Assembly: GCA_963752755.1 (NCBI GenBank) | Contig: CAVVZJ010000022.1 | Location: forward strand, 372,001-436,000 | DNA: 64,000 nt | Source of the DNA: CAVVZJ01 sp963752755 | GTDB lineage: Bacteria > Planctomycetota > Planctomycetia > Isosphaerales > Isosphaeraceae | Direction: 5' to 3' | The notes under the pieces: generated by a model | The model's input: only the letters and a program-made list of their open reading frames with translations | What the model was told of the DNA's origin: nothing | Databases searched by the model: none | Translations under genes and position numbers: made by a program | In this document: one piece after another, positions 1 to 6,683 of the stretch | Position numbering within the stretch: the stretch's first letter is position 1 | Layout of the letters: each line of letters opens with the position of its first letter

Positions 1-492
1 GTAGCTCTGGGCGAGGTGGTCCTGGTCGAGCCGTCCGAGCGGGCTGTCCATCTCGCGGGCCCGCTCCTCGACGATCACATGCCGCTCGGCCTCGACCTCG
101 GCCGGGTCGAAGATCGCGCCGCGGATGCGGTCGGCCTCGACGGCGAGGGCGAGATCCCAGCGGTCGGCGGGGAAGGCGAACCAGTAGTGGGTGCAGTCCT
201 CGCCGGTCTCGGCGTTGGACTGGCCGGCGGCGAGGAAGGCGAGGCGGTCGATCTGCCCCTTGGGGAACCGCTCGGTCCCCTTGAAGAGCATGTGCTCGAC
301 GAAGTGCGCCAGGCCGGTCTGCCCGGGCGGCTCATCGACCGAGCCGACCGGATAGTACAGGTCGCAGACGACGACGGGCGCCTTCGGTCGCGGCAGCACC
401 AGGGCCTTGAGGCCGTTGGCCAGGGTCCGCTCGAAGACCGGGAGGTCGCCCACCCAGGCCGGCAACGGGCGGGCGGTCAAGCGACGGGCCAT
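1..492 (-). CDS. M16 family zinc metallopeptidase, N-terminal part (cut by window edge)
   Basis: The frame runs off the left edge, leaving 164 residues. It starts MARRLTARPLPAWVGDLPVF and then shows the M16 (insulinase/pitrilysin/processing peptidase) N-terminal domain: a NGLKALVLPRP strand, GSVDEPPGQTGLAHFVEH carrying the inverted zinc motif HxxEH (HFVEH), then MLFKGTERFPKG and the EVEAERHVIVEE helix, in which the downstream Glu is the usual third zinc ligand. No signal peptide is obvious at this start. Family members hydrolyse peptides and in bacteria often occur as tandem or paired subunits, so a partner gene may lie beyond the edge. The ATG at 492 is the first in-frame start with family similarity following directly. 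Confidence 0.9.
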   Translation of the reverse strand, partial: MARRLTARPLPAWVGDLPVFERTLANGLKALVLPRPKAPVVVCDLYYPVGSVDEPPGQTGLAHFVEHMLFKGTERFPKGQIDRLAFLAAGQSNAETGEDCTHYWFAFPADRWDLALAVEADRIRGAIFDPAEVEAERHVIVEERAREMDSPLGRLDQDHLAQSY

Positions 493-882
493 GGCGTGCC
501 CCTTTCGTACCGGGTTGTCGGAGGCGCCTCGCCGTTCCCGAGGACCGGCGACGTGCCGCGGGCAGACCCGGAGCGGTCCGCCCTCGCAAAGTTTACCATC
601 GGATGAGGGGATGGGGAAATGCCGACCCTGCGGATCGACCCGTTCCCCCCATGCGATCGCTCCCACCTTTACAAATGTATGCTCCCCGACGACCCTCCTG
701 GCCGCAAGACCAATCTCCGCCGTCATTTCGATCGTCGATGCCCTGGCTCCCCGCGAGACAAGCCCCCGCCGGGCGCGGTCTCCGGCGCCCAACGACGGCG
801 CGGGAACGCTTCGGTGACGGGGCCGAGACGCCGGGGGGACGCTCTGCATTCCGGCACTGGACATCCCGTAAACCCTGTCATG

Positions 883-1197
883 GCAAGGAGTTTTTTGGCC
901 TCGCCGCTCCATTTTGAAGTTCGTTCGGCGCCGGGGGACGCGCCCGTCGAGCGCGCCTGTCGCCCTGGGTCGGGGATCACGGGGCAAATTCGTCGTTGTC
1001 GTCCCGGAGCCGTTCGGGCGACGGACCCGCGACGCCCCGGCGACGGCGTGAGGACGCCTCGCTGACGTGCGAGGGACGGCGGGGGACGCGCCCCATCGCC
1101 GCGCAGGGTATTCCTGAAGTCCTGACGTCGCAAGGATTTTTTGGGCCTTGCCGTTCCATTTTGAAGTTCGTTCGGCGCCGGGGACGCGGCCGTCGAG
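883..1197. repeat. Degenerate direct duplication, period about 246 bp
   Basis: The segments 883-951 and 1130-1197 are about 85-90 percent identical by eye. Both read GCAAGGA, a T run, GGCC, then a shared core CCATTTTGAAGTTCGTTCGG followed by CGCCGGGG. The preceding 80 bases (about 800-840 and 1047-1087) also resemble each other. This indicates a tandem duplication of roughly 246 bp that has since diverged. No coding function is apparent. Confidence 0.7.
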
Positions 1198-1380
1198 GCG
1201 GAGGGATCGACTTCGGTTCGTGACGCGGGGCGCTCTCATCGTTGCCATCTCACAGCGTCAGCCGGCGCGGGGGATCACCGAGGCTTTCGGCGAAGCCTCA
1301 TTCCCCATCATCGAAATCGGGCCGAGGGATTATTGGGTTTTCCGGGTTTTTTTCCGGAAGGACGAGACGGCGTCGTCTTC

Positions 1381-1430
1381 ATCCACGAACCCGCGGAGGC
1401 GGTCCGATTCGAGCCCGACTCCGGGGGCGG
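1381..1430 (+). repeat. Dispersed intergenic repeat, copy A
   Basis: This 50-base segment begins ATCCACGAACCCGCGGAGGC and ends CCGACTCCGGGGGCGG. It is nearly the same as 22839-22890 (copy B), and its first 26 bases match the reverse complement of 2798-2823 with two differences. It lies in gene-free DNA, so this is a repeat family rather than coding similarity. Confidence 0.65.
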
Positions 1431-1441
1431 AGGATTGATGG

Positions 1442-1516
1442 TTAAGAGGGCAAAACAAAAAGAGGCGGAACCCCTTGTTTTTGGCTGGCAGAGGCTCTTT
1501 TTGTTTTTCCCTCTAA
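1442..1516. repeat. 75-bp imperfect inverted repeat (A/T-rich arms)
   Basis: The left arm 1442-1466 (TTAAGAGGGCAAAACAAAAA...) pairs with the right arm 1494-1516 (GCTCTTTTTGTTTTTCCCTC...) over about 23 positions, with one mismatch and two single-base bulges. The spacer is 27 bases. The A/T-rich arms stand out sharply from the GC-rich surroundings and end next to the acyl-CoA dehydrogenase remnant. It could be a small miniature transposable element or a strong transcript hairpin; no transposase is visible. Confidence 0.6.
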
Positions 1517-1525
1517 GGGCCGATC

Positions 1526-1870
1526 ACGCATGCGAAGGTCGGTTACTGGGGTCTGCAGGTCGATCCGGAGTACGGTGGGCAAGGCGCGCCGTTCTCAGCC
1601 CTCGCTCCGTTTTTGAGGCGCATGGCGACAACCGCCGCGACGGTTGCACGGCTGTATCGGCGTGGTGCATCCGTTGCGGATGTTCGGCAAACCCGAGCAG
1701 AAAAGCCGTCTCCCGCCGCGACTTACCAGTAGCGAGCGATTCGCCGCCTTCATCCTCATCGAGCCCTGCGCCGAGTCGGACGCTGATCTGTAAGTCCCGT
1801 CTATCGAGCCTTTAACAACATCGTCGTCAACGGCGAGAAGCTCTTCATCACCAACGTCGTCCCGATCGGA
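1526..1870 (+). pseudogene. Acyl-CoA dehydrogenase remnant (decayed internal fragment)
   Basis: Three short segments in two frames read as consecutive acyl-CoA dehydrogenase motifs. At 1526-1640 the frame gives HAKVGYWGLQVDPEYGG followed by QGAPFSALAPFLRRMATT. At 1647-1790, after a frame change and loss of a few codons, it gives HGCIGVVHPLRMFGKPEQK, then RLTSSERFAAFILIEPCAES and a TAA stop. At 1814-1870 it gives NNIVVNGEKLFITNVVPIG. In intact enzymes these are the N-terminal helix region, the flavin-facing FxLTEPGAGSD segment and the middle-domain NGxKxFITN strand. Start, C-terminal catalytic domain and linking segments are missing, so this is a true relic rather than a one-base sequence error. 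Confidence 0.85.
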
Positions 1871-1880
1871 ATGAGAAAAA

Positions 1881-1910
1881 GGCTCGGGGGCGTTAGCGCA
1901 CCTCCGAGCC
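1881..1910 (-). terminator. Hairpin with A run on the left side (terminator for minus-strand reading)
   Basis: GGCTCGGGGG (1881-1890) pairs with CCTCCGAGCC (1901-1910) with one mismatch around a 10-base loop. It is preceded by GAGAAAAA, so read on the minus strand it is a stem followed by TTTTTC, the usual factor-independent arrangement. The following bases, GGACGGGTCAGCCCTGCC, recur almost unchanged at about 2328, so it may also be part of a repeated intergenic cassette. Confidence 0.45.
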
Positions 1911-2367
1911 CGGACGGGTCAGCCCTGCCAGGACCGGCCGCGTGTTTCCATTATATCCCCAACCCCAGGACGAATACCCATAAATCTTGGCCTACCAAGG
2001 TCTAGCGATTGTGCGGCCCCCCACAAGTCGAGATCACAAAGCCAGGGTTGTCAACTAGTTCGTTCGAGACTGCGGTGGGATGTTCGACGCGCCTGCTCAA
2101 CCACCGGCAGGCCCCGCCGACCCCTTGACGACTGGCAAATCAGTCTCTCGGCCGCGATCGCATCTATAATGACGGTGAGGCATGGCCTGCCTGCGGGTGA
2201 GCGCCACGGAGGATTTTAGCGATTCCTCCCCATGCCGGTACTCCTGATGGCGCTCGACTCGGCGGCGGGGGTTTTAGCGGACCCCGTCATGCCGAACGTG
2301 GAGTTCGGGGATAATCCGAGCCCGGACGAATCAGCCCTGCCGACTGCTGAGAAAGGATCGTTGCCCG

Positions 2368-2616
2368 ATGCCCCAGAGAAAGAACAACCCCTCCAAGGGG
2401 CGGAGTTCCGGGGTGCGCCGCCGCAATGCGACGCCTCCACCTCAGGCCGTAATTCTGCAGCCGGAATCGGCCCCGCTGTTGCCTGTTCCCTGCGAAGTTC
2501 CGTCGGTGGAGGTGGAGGAAAGGACGGCAAAGATCTCGCTCGATCTGAAATTCCCCGGTGTCGGCCGCCTGCTGGTCGACGTCGTCCGCGTCTTCCGTTG
2601 CCGCCATCTTCGGTAA
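2368..2616 (+). CDS. Hypothetical small basic protein (82 aa)
   Basis: This small open frame has an AGAAAGGA ribosome-binding-like stretch about ten bases before the ATG. The product has a basic N-terminus (MPQRKNNPSKGRSSGVRRRN), a proline-rich middle and a C-terminus with the look of a folded strand/helix (EERTAKISLDLKFPGVG then RLLVDVVRVFRCRHLR). Third-position GC rises towards the C-terminus, which favours coding. No family is recognised. It is followed 26 bases later by a perfect hairpin. It lies in repeat-rich DNA, so it could also be a chance frame. Confidence 0.35.
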   Translation: MPQRKNNPSKGRSSGVRRRNATPPPQAVILQPESAPLLPVPCEVPSVEVEERTAKISLDLKFPGVGRLLVDVVRVFRCRHLR

Positions 2617-2642
2617 CTCGGTCCCGATGAGGTCGAACCTTA

Positions 2643-2674
2643 GTGGCATCAAAGCAACATTGCTTTGATGCCAC
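2643..2674. terminator. Perfect 15-bp hairpin with a 2-base loop
   Basis: GTGGCATCAAAGCAA (2643-2657) is followed by CA and then its exact reverse complement (2660-2674). It lies just after the stop of the 82-aa frame and before the convergent zinc-ribbon gene. There is no T run, so it may be a processing or repeat hairpin rather than a classic terminator. Confidence 0.5.
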
Positions 2675-2699
2675 CATGTCGAGAAACCGCACCTGGGGG

Positions 2700-2823
2700 C
2701 CAGCCGCCCCCGGCTGGCCTGACCGGACGACTGCCGGGGGCGGCGGTCCCACCAGGACAAATCGACAACCGGGGGCGGCTGGCCCACCAGGACACACCGG
2801 ACCGCCTCCGCGGAGTCGTGGAT
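2700..2823. repeat. GC-rich direct/inverted repeats ending in dispersed repeat copy C
   Basis: CCGGGGGCGGC followed by a near-identical CCACCAGGACA occurs twice (about 2732 and 2769), and its inverse GCCGCCCCCGG occurs at about 2702, so strong hairpins can form. The segment 2798-2823 is the reverse complement of the dispersed repeat starting ATCCACGAACCCGCGGAGGC (copies at 1381 and 22839) with two differences, and it reaches into the stop codon of the zinc-ribbon gene. Confidence 0.55.
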
Positions 2824-3077
2824 CAGAAGAGGACCCACATCACCGCGAAGATGCCGGCCAGGCCGAGAAGGACCCACCAGAGGGGCTTGCCGGTCCAGGG
2901 GCTGGTGGAAAGGACGATGAAGTCGCCGCAGGAGGGGCAATGCTCGGCGTCCTCGTAGACGTCGGCCCCGCAGACGGGGCAGGCGACGGTCAGGGACGTG
3001 TCGTCGTCGTCCGGGTCGTCGGGGTCGTGGTCGTCGTCCCAGTCGTCGGGCTCGTCGTCCCAGTCGTGACGGCTCAT
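2823..3077 (-). CDS. Acidic zinc-ribbon membrane protein (84 aa)
   Basis: The N-terminal 27 residues are almost all Asp, Glu, Trp, His and Pro (MSRHDWDDEPDDWDDDHDPD). Next comes a zinc ribbon with two CxxC knuckles (CPVC at about residues 33-36 and CPSC at about 47-50), then one C-terminal transmembrane helix (about 66-83, LWWVLLGLAGIFAVMWVLF). The expected topology is a cytoplasmic metal-binding head anchored to the membrane. The ATG is at 3077. It lies 82 bases downstream of the di-heme oxidoreductase gene on the same strand, so co-transcription is possible. Function is unknown; similar zinc-ribbon/one-helix proteins are common in planctomycetes. Confidence 0.8.
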   Translation of the reverse strand: MSRHDWDDEPDDWDDDHDPDDPDDDDTSLTVACPVCGADVYEDAEHCPSCGDFIVLSTSPWTGKPLWWVLLGLAGIFAVMWVLF

Positions 3078-3159
3078 GGCGGGGTCCCCTCCCCTCGGGC
3101 CGGGTGGCGTCGAGGGCCAGTGTAACCGGCCGGGGGGACGGGACCAACCGGAAGGGACG

Positions 3160-4484
3160 TCAATACTGCGAGGCGATTGGCGCCGCGAGGGACAGGAGGA
3201 AGGCGGCGAGCTGTTTTTGTTCCAGCTGGGGCAAGGATCGGTAGGTCTTGACGACCTTCTGGGCCTCGCCACCGTGCAGGCGGATGGCCTCATCGAGGGT
3301 GCGGGCGCGTCCGTCGTGGAGGTAGGGTCCACTGTGGCGGAGGCCCCAGAGGGGAGGCGTGCGCCACTCGGAGGGGCGGGCCGGCGGGTCGGTGTTGACG
3401 GCGATCTCGGTCGGGGCGGACGGAGCGGGGGAACCGTAATAGCCGGCGCCGTCGGCGAGGGAATCGCCGAGGTCGTGAAGGAGAAGGTCGGAGTAAAGGT
3501 CCTGGACGTGGCCGAGCTGAGGGGCGTGGCAGACGGCGCAGCCGGTCCCGAGGAAGACCCGCGAGCCGGCCGAGACGGATGCCTCCTGGGCCCGGCTGAA
3601 CGACGGCCGCTGGATCGGTCGTGGGAGGCTGGCGACGAACCTCGTGAGGGCGTCACACTCGGCCTCGGAGAGATCCGGGCCGGGGGACGGCTGGTCGGGC
3701 GTGGTCGGGTTGATCGACTGCGGGTGGCCTGGCGTTTCCAGCCCGAGTTCGACGGCGCAGGCCGTGCGGACGAAGTCGCCGAGGCTGGCCGTCTGCGCCT
3801 TCCAGCCGAAGCGGCCGATGCGACCGTCGGCCGTCCGACCGACGCGGCCCCGGATCTCGGGATAGCCCGGGAACGACCGCCGGGCGGTGGCTTCGAGCAC
3901 GGCGTCGGGGATGGCGTCGATCTGGCCGGTGCCGAAGAGCGCGGGGTGTTCCGCTTGACGATCGTGACGCGGAGGCCCGGCTCGTAGCCGCCCGGAACGT
4001 TGCGTCGCCACTTCGCATAAGCGGGATCGACGCCGTGATGGTGCAACACCAGCGCCCTGGCCGAGCGGAATCCGGGGTGGATCGGGAAGAGGGCATCGAG
4101 CGGGGTCTTCTTGAGGGCGGCCGGGTCGTCCGGATTGGGGGGAATGACGACGGCGGCAATCTCCACGTTGACATCGTTGCGCCCTGCGCCGCCGACGCCG
4201 CCGAGACGGTGGCAGGCGACGCAGGACGCGGCGTTGTACACCGGCCCGAGGCCGTCGCCGCCCCGGGAACGGGGGTCGCCGGGCTGCCACTCGCGGAGGA
4301 ACAGCTCGCGGCCGACAGCCAGGGTCGCGGTGCGGTCGCCGTGCCGGGCGCGATAGGCCGCGAGCCAGGGGGCTTCCTTCGTCAGGGCGGCCCTGGAATC
4401 CCGGCCCTCGTCGCCCGCCACCGTTCCGAATCCGGTCAATCCGAGTCCGATCGCCAACGCCAACCACCCTTGCCCTGCGCGCAT
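3160..4484 (-). CDS. Di-heme oxidoreductase (DUF1111/DHOR, putative peroxidase), one frameshift
   Basis: The protein begins MRAGQGWLALAIGLGLTGFG, a cleavable signal peptide, after a GGGGAGAG ribosome-binding site. A first heme-c motif CVACH lies at about residues 88-92 and a second, CAVCH, in the C-terminal half, followed by the family signature around LFGTGQIDAIPD and a C-terminal HDGRARTLDEAIRLHGGEA. The frame breaks near 3946: the upstream frame reads VKRNTP then nonsense, while the next frame continues with ALFGTGQID. One base is missing in a C/G run. The total length, about 440 residues, is normal for DUF1111 proteins, which are periplasmic c-type cytochromes often found next to PSCyt1 proteins. 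The break is most likely a sequence error, but a real pseudogene is possible. Confidence 0.85.
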
Positions 4485-4700
4485 CGCGTCTCTCCCCCCG
4501 GCCTTCGCCGGGATTGCTGATCGCGTGACGTACCCCGCTCCGTGTCCCGGATTGTTCGCATCCGGGAGGGGGATGATTCAACATGGTTCAGGGCCATGGA
4601 CGGTCCGGAGGGCCGGCTTATTCGTGCGCAGAGTTGGATCGGCGAGGATTGGGAGAGTCACCGGTCCCTGCCCGGGACCGATCTCGACGAGGTCTGCCCG

Positions 4701-5126
4701 ATGCGACGATCCCCCCGACCGCCCTCCCGCTACCGATGGAAGCTCGCGACCTTGCTCGGCCTGATCGCGTTCTCGGCGGTCATCTTCCGGGGGGTTGTGT
4801 ACCGTTCGAGCCGGTGGACCGTCCGGGTCGTGAACGAGTCGGCGACGGCCCTGGAGGATGTGGAGCTGGTTCGCGACGGGGCGCGATGGTCGTTCGGGAC
4901 GATCCGCCCGGGGGAGATGGCGGAGGTGGTCCTCCGCGTCGATTCCTCACGGTCGGGACCGGCTCTGCTCCGTTACCGGCAGGGGAAGGAAGGCCGGTCC
5001 GTCAATCTTTCCTCCGGCCAGACCGGCGGGAGGGTCGGCCCGGGGCGGGTCCGGGAGGAAATCCGGCTCGATGAGCGCGGGTTGCGGTCGCATGAATGGT
5101 CCATCGTGCAGGATCTCTTCCGCTGA
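4701..5126 (+). CDS. Hypothetical single-pass membrane protein (141 aa)
   Basis: I chose the ATG at 4701 (MRRSPRPPSRYRWKLATLLG) because it places a positively charged N-terminus directly before a transmembrane helix (about residues 15-33, LATLLGLIAFSAVIFRGVVY); the open frame extends 53 codons further upstream without further support. A GAGG lies about eight bases upstream. The rest looks like a small beta-sandwich domain (WTVRVVNESATALEDVELVR), outside the membrane by the positive-inside rule. It is convergent with the DUF1501 gene, whose stop is only 24 bases away. No family is recognised. Confidence 0.6.
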   Translation: MRRSPRPPSRYRWKLATLLGLIAFSAVIFRGVVYRSSRWTVRVVNESATALEDVELVRDGARWSFGTIRPGEMAEVVLRVDSSRSGPALLRYRQGKEGRSVNLSSGQTGGRVGPGRVREEIRLDERGLRSHEWSIVQDLFR

Positions 5127-5149
5127 GCCGGTCGTCAACGGCGCGGGCT

Positions 5150-6600
5150 TCAGGCCAGGATCTCGCGGATGACGCGGCCGTGGACGTCGGTGAGGCGGCG
5201 GTCGATGCCGTCGTGGCGGAAGGTGAGGCGTTCGTGGTCGATGCCGAGGAGGTGGAGGATCGTGGCGTGGACGTCGTAGCCGTAAGTCGGATTCTCGGCG
5301 GCGCGGAAGGACCAGTCGTCGCTGGCGCCGTGGGTGACGCCGCCGCGGATGCCGCCGCCGGAGAGCCAGGAGGTGAAGGTGTCGGGGTTGTGGTCGCGCC
5401 CTTTGCCGCCCTGGCTGCAAGGCATCCGGCCGAACTCGGTCGTCCAGAGGACGACGGTGTCATCCAGCAATCCACGGGATTTTAGATCTTTGAGCAGGGC
5501 GGCGGCGGGGCGGTCCATGCCGAGGCCCATGTCGCCGTGGTCGCGGGCGAGGTCTTCGTGGGAATCCCAGTTGCGTCGGGGGAAGCCGTTGTCCGCGCCG
5601 CTCCAGAGCTGGACGAAGCGGACGCCGCGTTCGAGGAGTCGGCGGGCGATCAGGCAGTTGCGGCCGAAGTCCTCGGTGGCTGGGTCGTCGAGGCCGTAGA
5701 GGCGTTTGGTGGCGTCGGACTCCGCCGAGATGTCGAGCACCTCCGGGGCGCTGACCTGGAGCCTGGCGGCCAGCTCGTAGGAGGCGATGCGGGCCTCGAG
5801 GCGGGAGTCGCCGGCGCGGGTCGAGGCATGCTCGCGGTTGAGCGTGTTCAGAAGTGCGAGACCATCGATTTCGGATTCGGGGCTAAGGAAGTCGGTTTCG
5901 GGCGGGAAGAGGTCGTGTATCGGGTTGGGGGAGGAGGCGCGGACGAGGGTGCCCTGGTGTTGTGCGGGCAGGAAGGCGGCGCCCCAGTTGGCGGGGCCGT
6001 TGGGGGCGAAGCCGCGGGAGTCGGGCAGGACGACGAAGGTGGGCAGGTCGTCGTTGAGCGTGCCGAGGCCGTAGCTGACCCACGAGCCGAAGCTCGGGAA
6101 GCCGGGCCGGGTGAAGCCGATCGTCTGGAGGAACGTGGCTGGCCCATGCACATTCGATTTGGAGATCATCGCTGGCAGGAAGGCGATGTCATCGACGCAG
6201 GAGGCCAGGTGCGGCAGGAGGTCGCTGATCCACTTGCCCGATTCGCCGTGTTGCCGCCACTTCCAGGGGCTTTTCATGACGGCGCCGGGCGTGCTCTGGA
6301 AAAGCTCCACCTTGCCGCCGGGGTCGAACGATTCGCCATGCTTCTTGATGAGCAAGGGCTTGTAATCGAACGTGTCGCACTGGCTGGCGGCTCCGGACAT
6401 GAAGAGCTGGACGACCCGGCGGCGCGGGCGCGGTGGTGGATTCCGCCGTTCAGCTCGGGTTTCGGCCTCGGGATCGAATCGCCGGTCCCATCAGCGGCGA
6501 GCAATCCTTCGACGCCAAGCAGGTGCGCCAGGGCGATGCCGCCGAGGCCGCCGCCGGATTGCCAGAGGAAGGAGCGTCGGTTGAGGGGGGTCGGCGTCAT
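5150..6600 (-). CDS. DUF1501 protein (sulfatase-like fold), Tat-type leader, one frameshift
   Basis: The N-terminus MTPTPLNRRSFLWQSGGGLG followed by GIALAHLLG is a twin-arginine-like leader (NRRSFLW), with an AAGGA ribosome-binding site before the ATG at 6600. The frame shifts near 6405-6425 in a GC run and continues as RVVQLFMSGAASQCDTFDYK, which is the start of the DUF1501 domain. Family motifs follow: HGESGKWISDLLPHLA, RLLERGVRFVQLWSG, TVVLWTTEFGRMP, GKGRDHN and ILHLLGIDHERLTFRHDG. DUF1501 proteins belong to the alkaline phosphatase/sulfatase superfamily, are exported and nearly always sit next to a PSCyt1/DUF1553 gene, as here (83 bases downstream). A paralogue lies at 10206-11672. Confidence 0.88.
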
Positions 6601-6620
6601 CGGGTGGGATCCTTCTGGTA

Positions 6621-6679
6621 GGGCGTGTGCAGCACGCCATCTTCTCATAATTCTGGAAGACGGCGTGCTGCACACGCCC
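6621..6679. repeat. 24-bp inverted repeat between PSD1 and DUF1501 genes
   Basis: The arm 6621-6644 (GGGCGTGTGCAGCACGCCAT...) and the arm 6656-6679 are reverse complements with one difference, around an 11-base A/T-rich loop. The element fills most of the 83-base spacer and lies just upstream of the ribosome-binding site of the downstream gene. It could be an intercistronic RNA hairpin that protects or attenuates the transcript, or a copy of an intergenic palindromic repeat. Confidence 0.65.
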
Positions 6680-6683
6680 CACA

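Larger units (their letters stand above)
493..2367. other. Gene-poor, repeat-rich region
   Basis: About 1.9 kb without a convincing intact gene. Short open frames occur on both strands but show no family motifs and overlap each other, as expected for GC-rich non-coding DNA. The stretch holds a degenerate direct duplication (883-1197), a dispersed repeat copy (1381-1430), a 75-bp inverted repeat (1442-1516), an acyl-CoA dehydrogenase remnant (1526-1870) and a terminator-like hairpin (1881-1910). A good minus-10-like TATAAT lies at about 2165, but I find no properly spaced minus-35 partner. Confidence 0.6.

Noticed and set aside
2120..2170. Promoter with TTGACG and TATAAT boxes
   Set aside because: The two boxes are 34 bases apart, far from the usual 16-18, so they are not a pair.
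2216..3147. Minus-strand frames of 193 and 286 codons over the repeat region
   Set aside because: They cross intergenic repeats and the zinc-ribbon gene in the wrong frame and show no domain.
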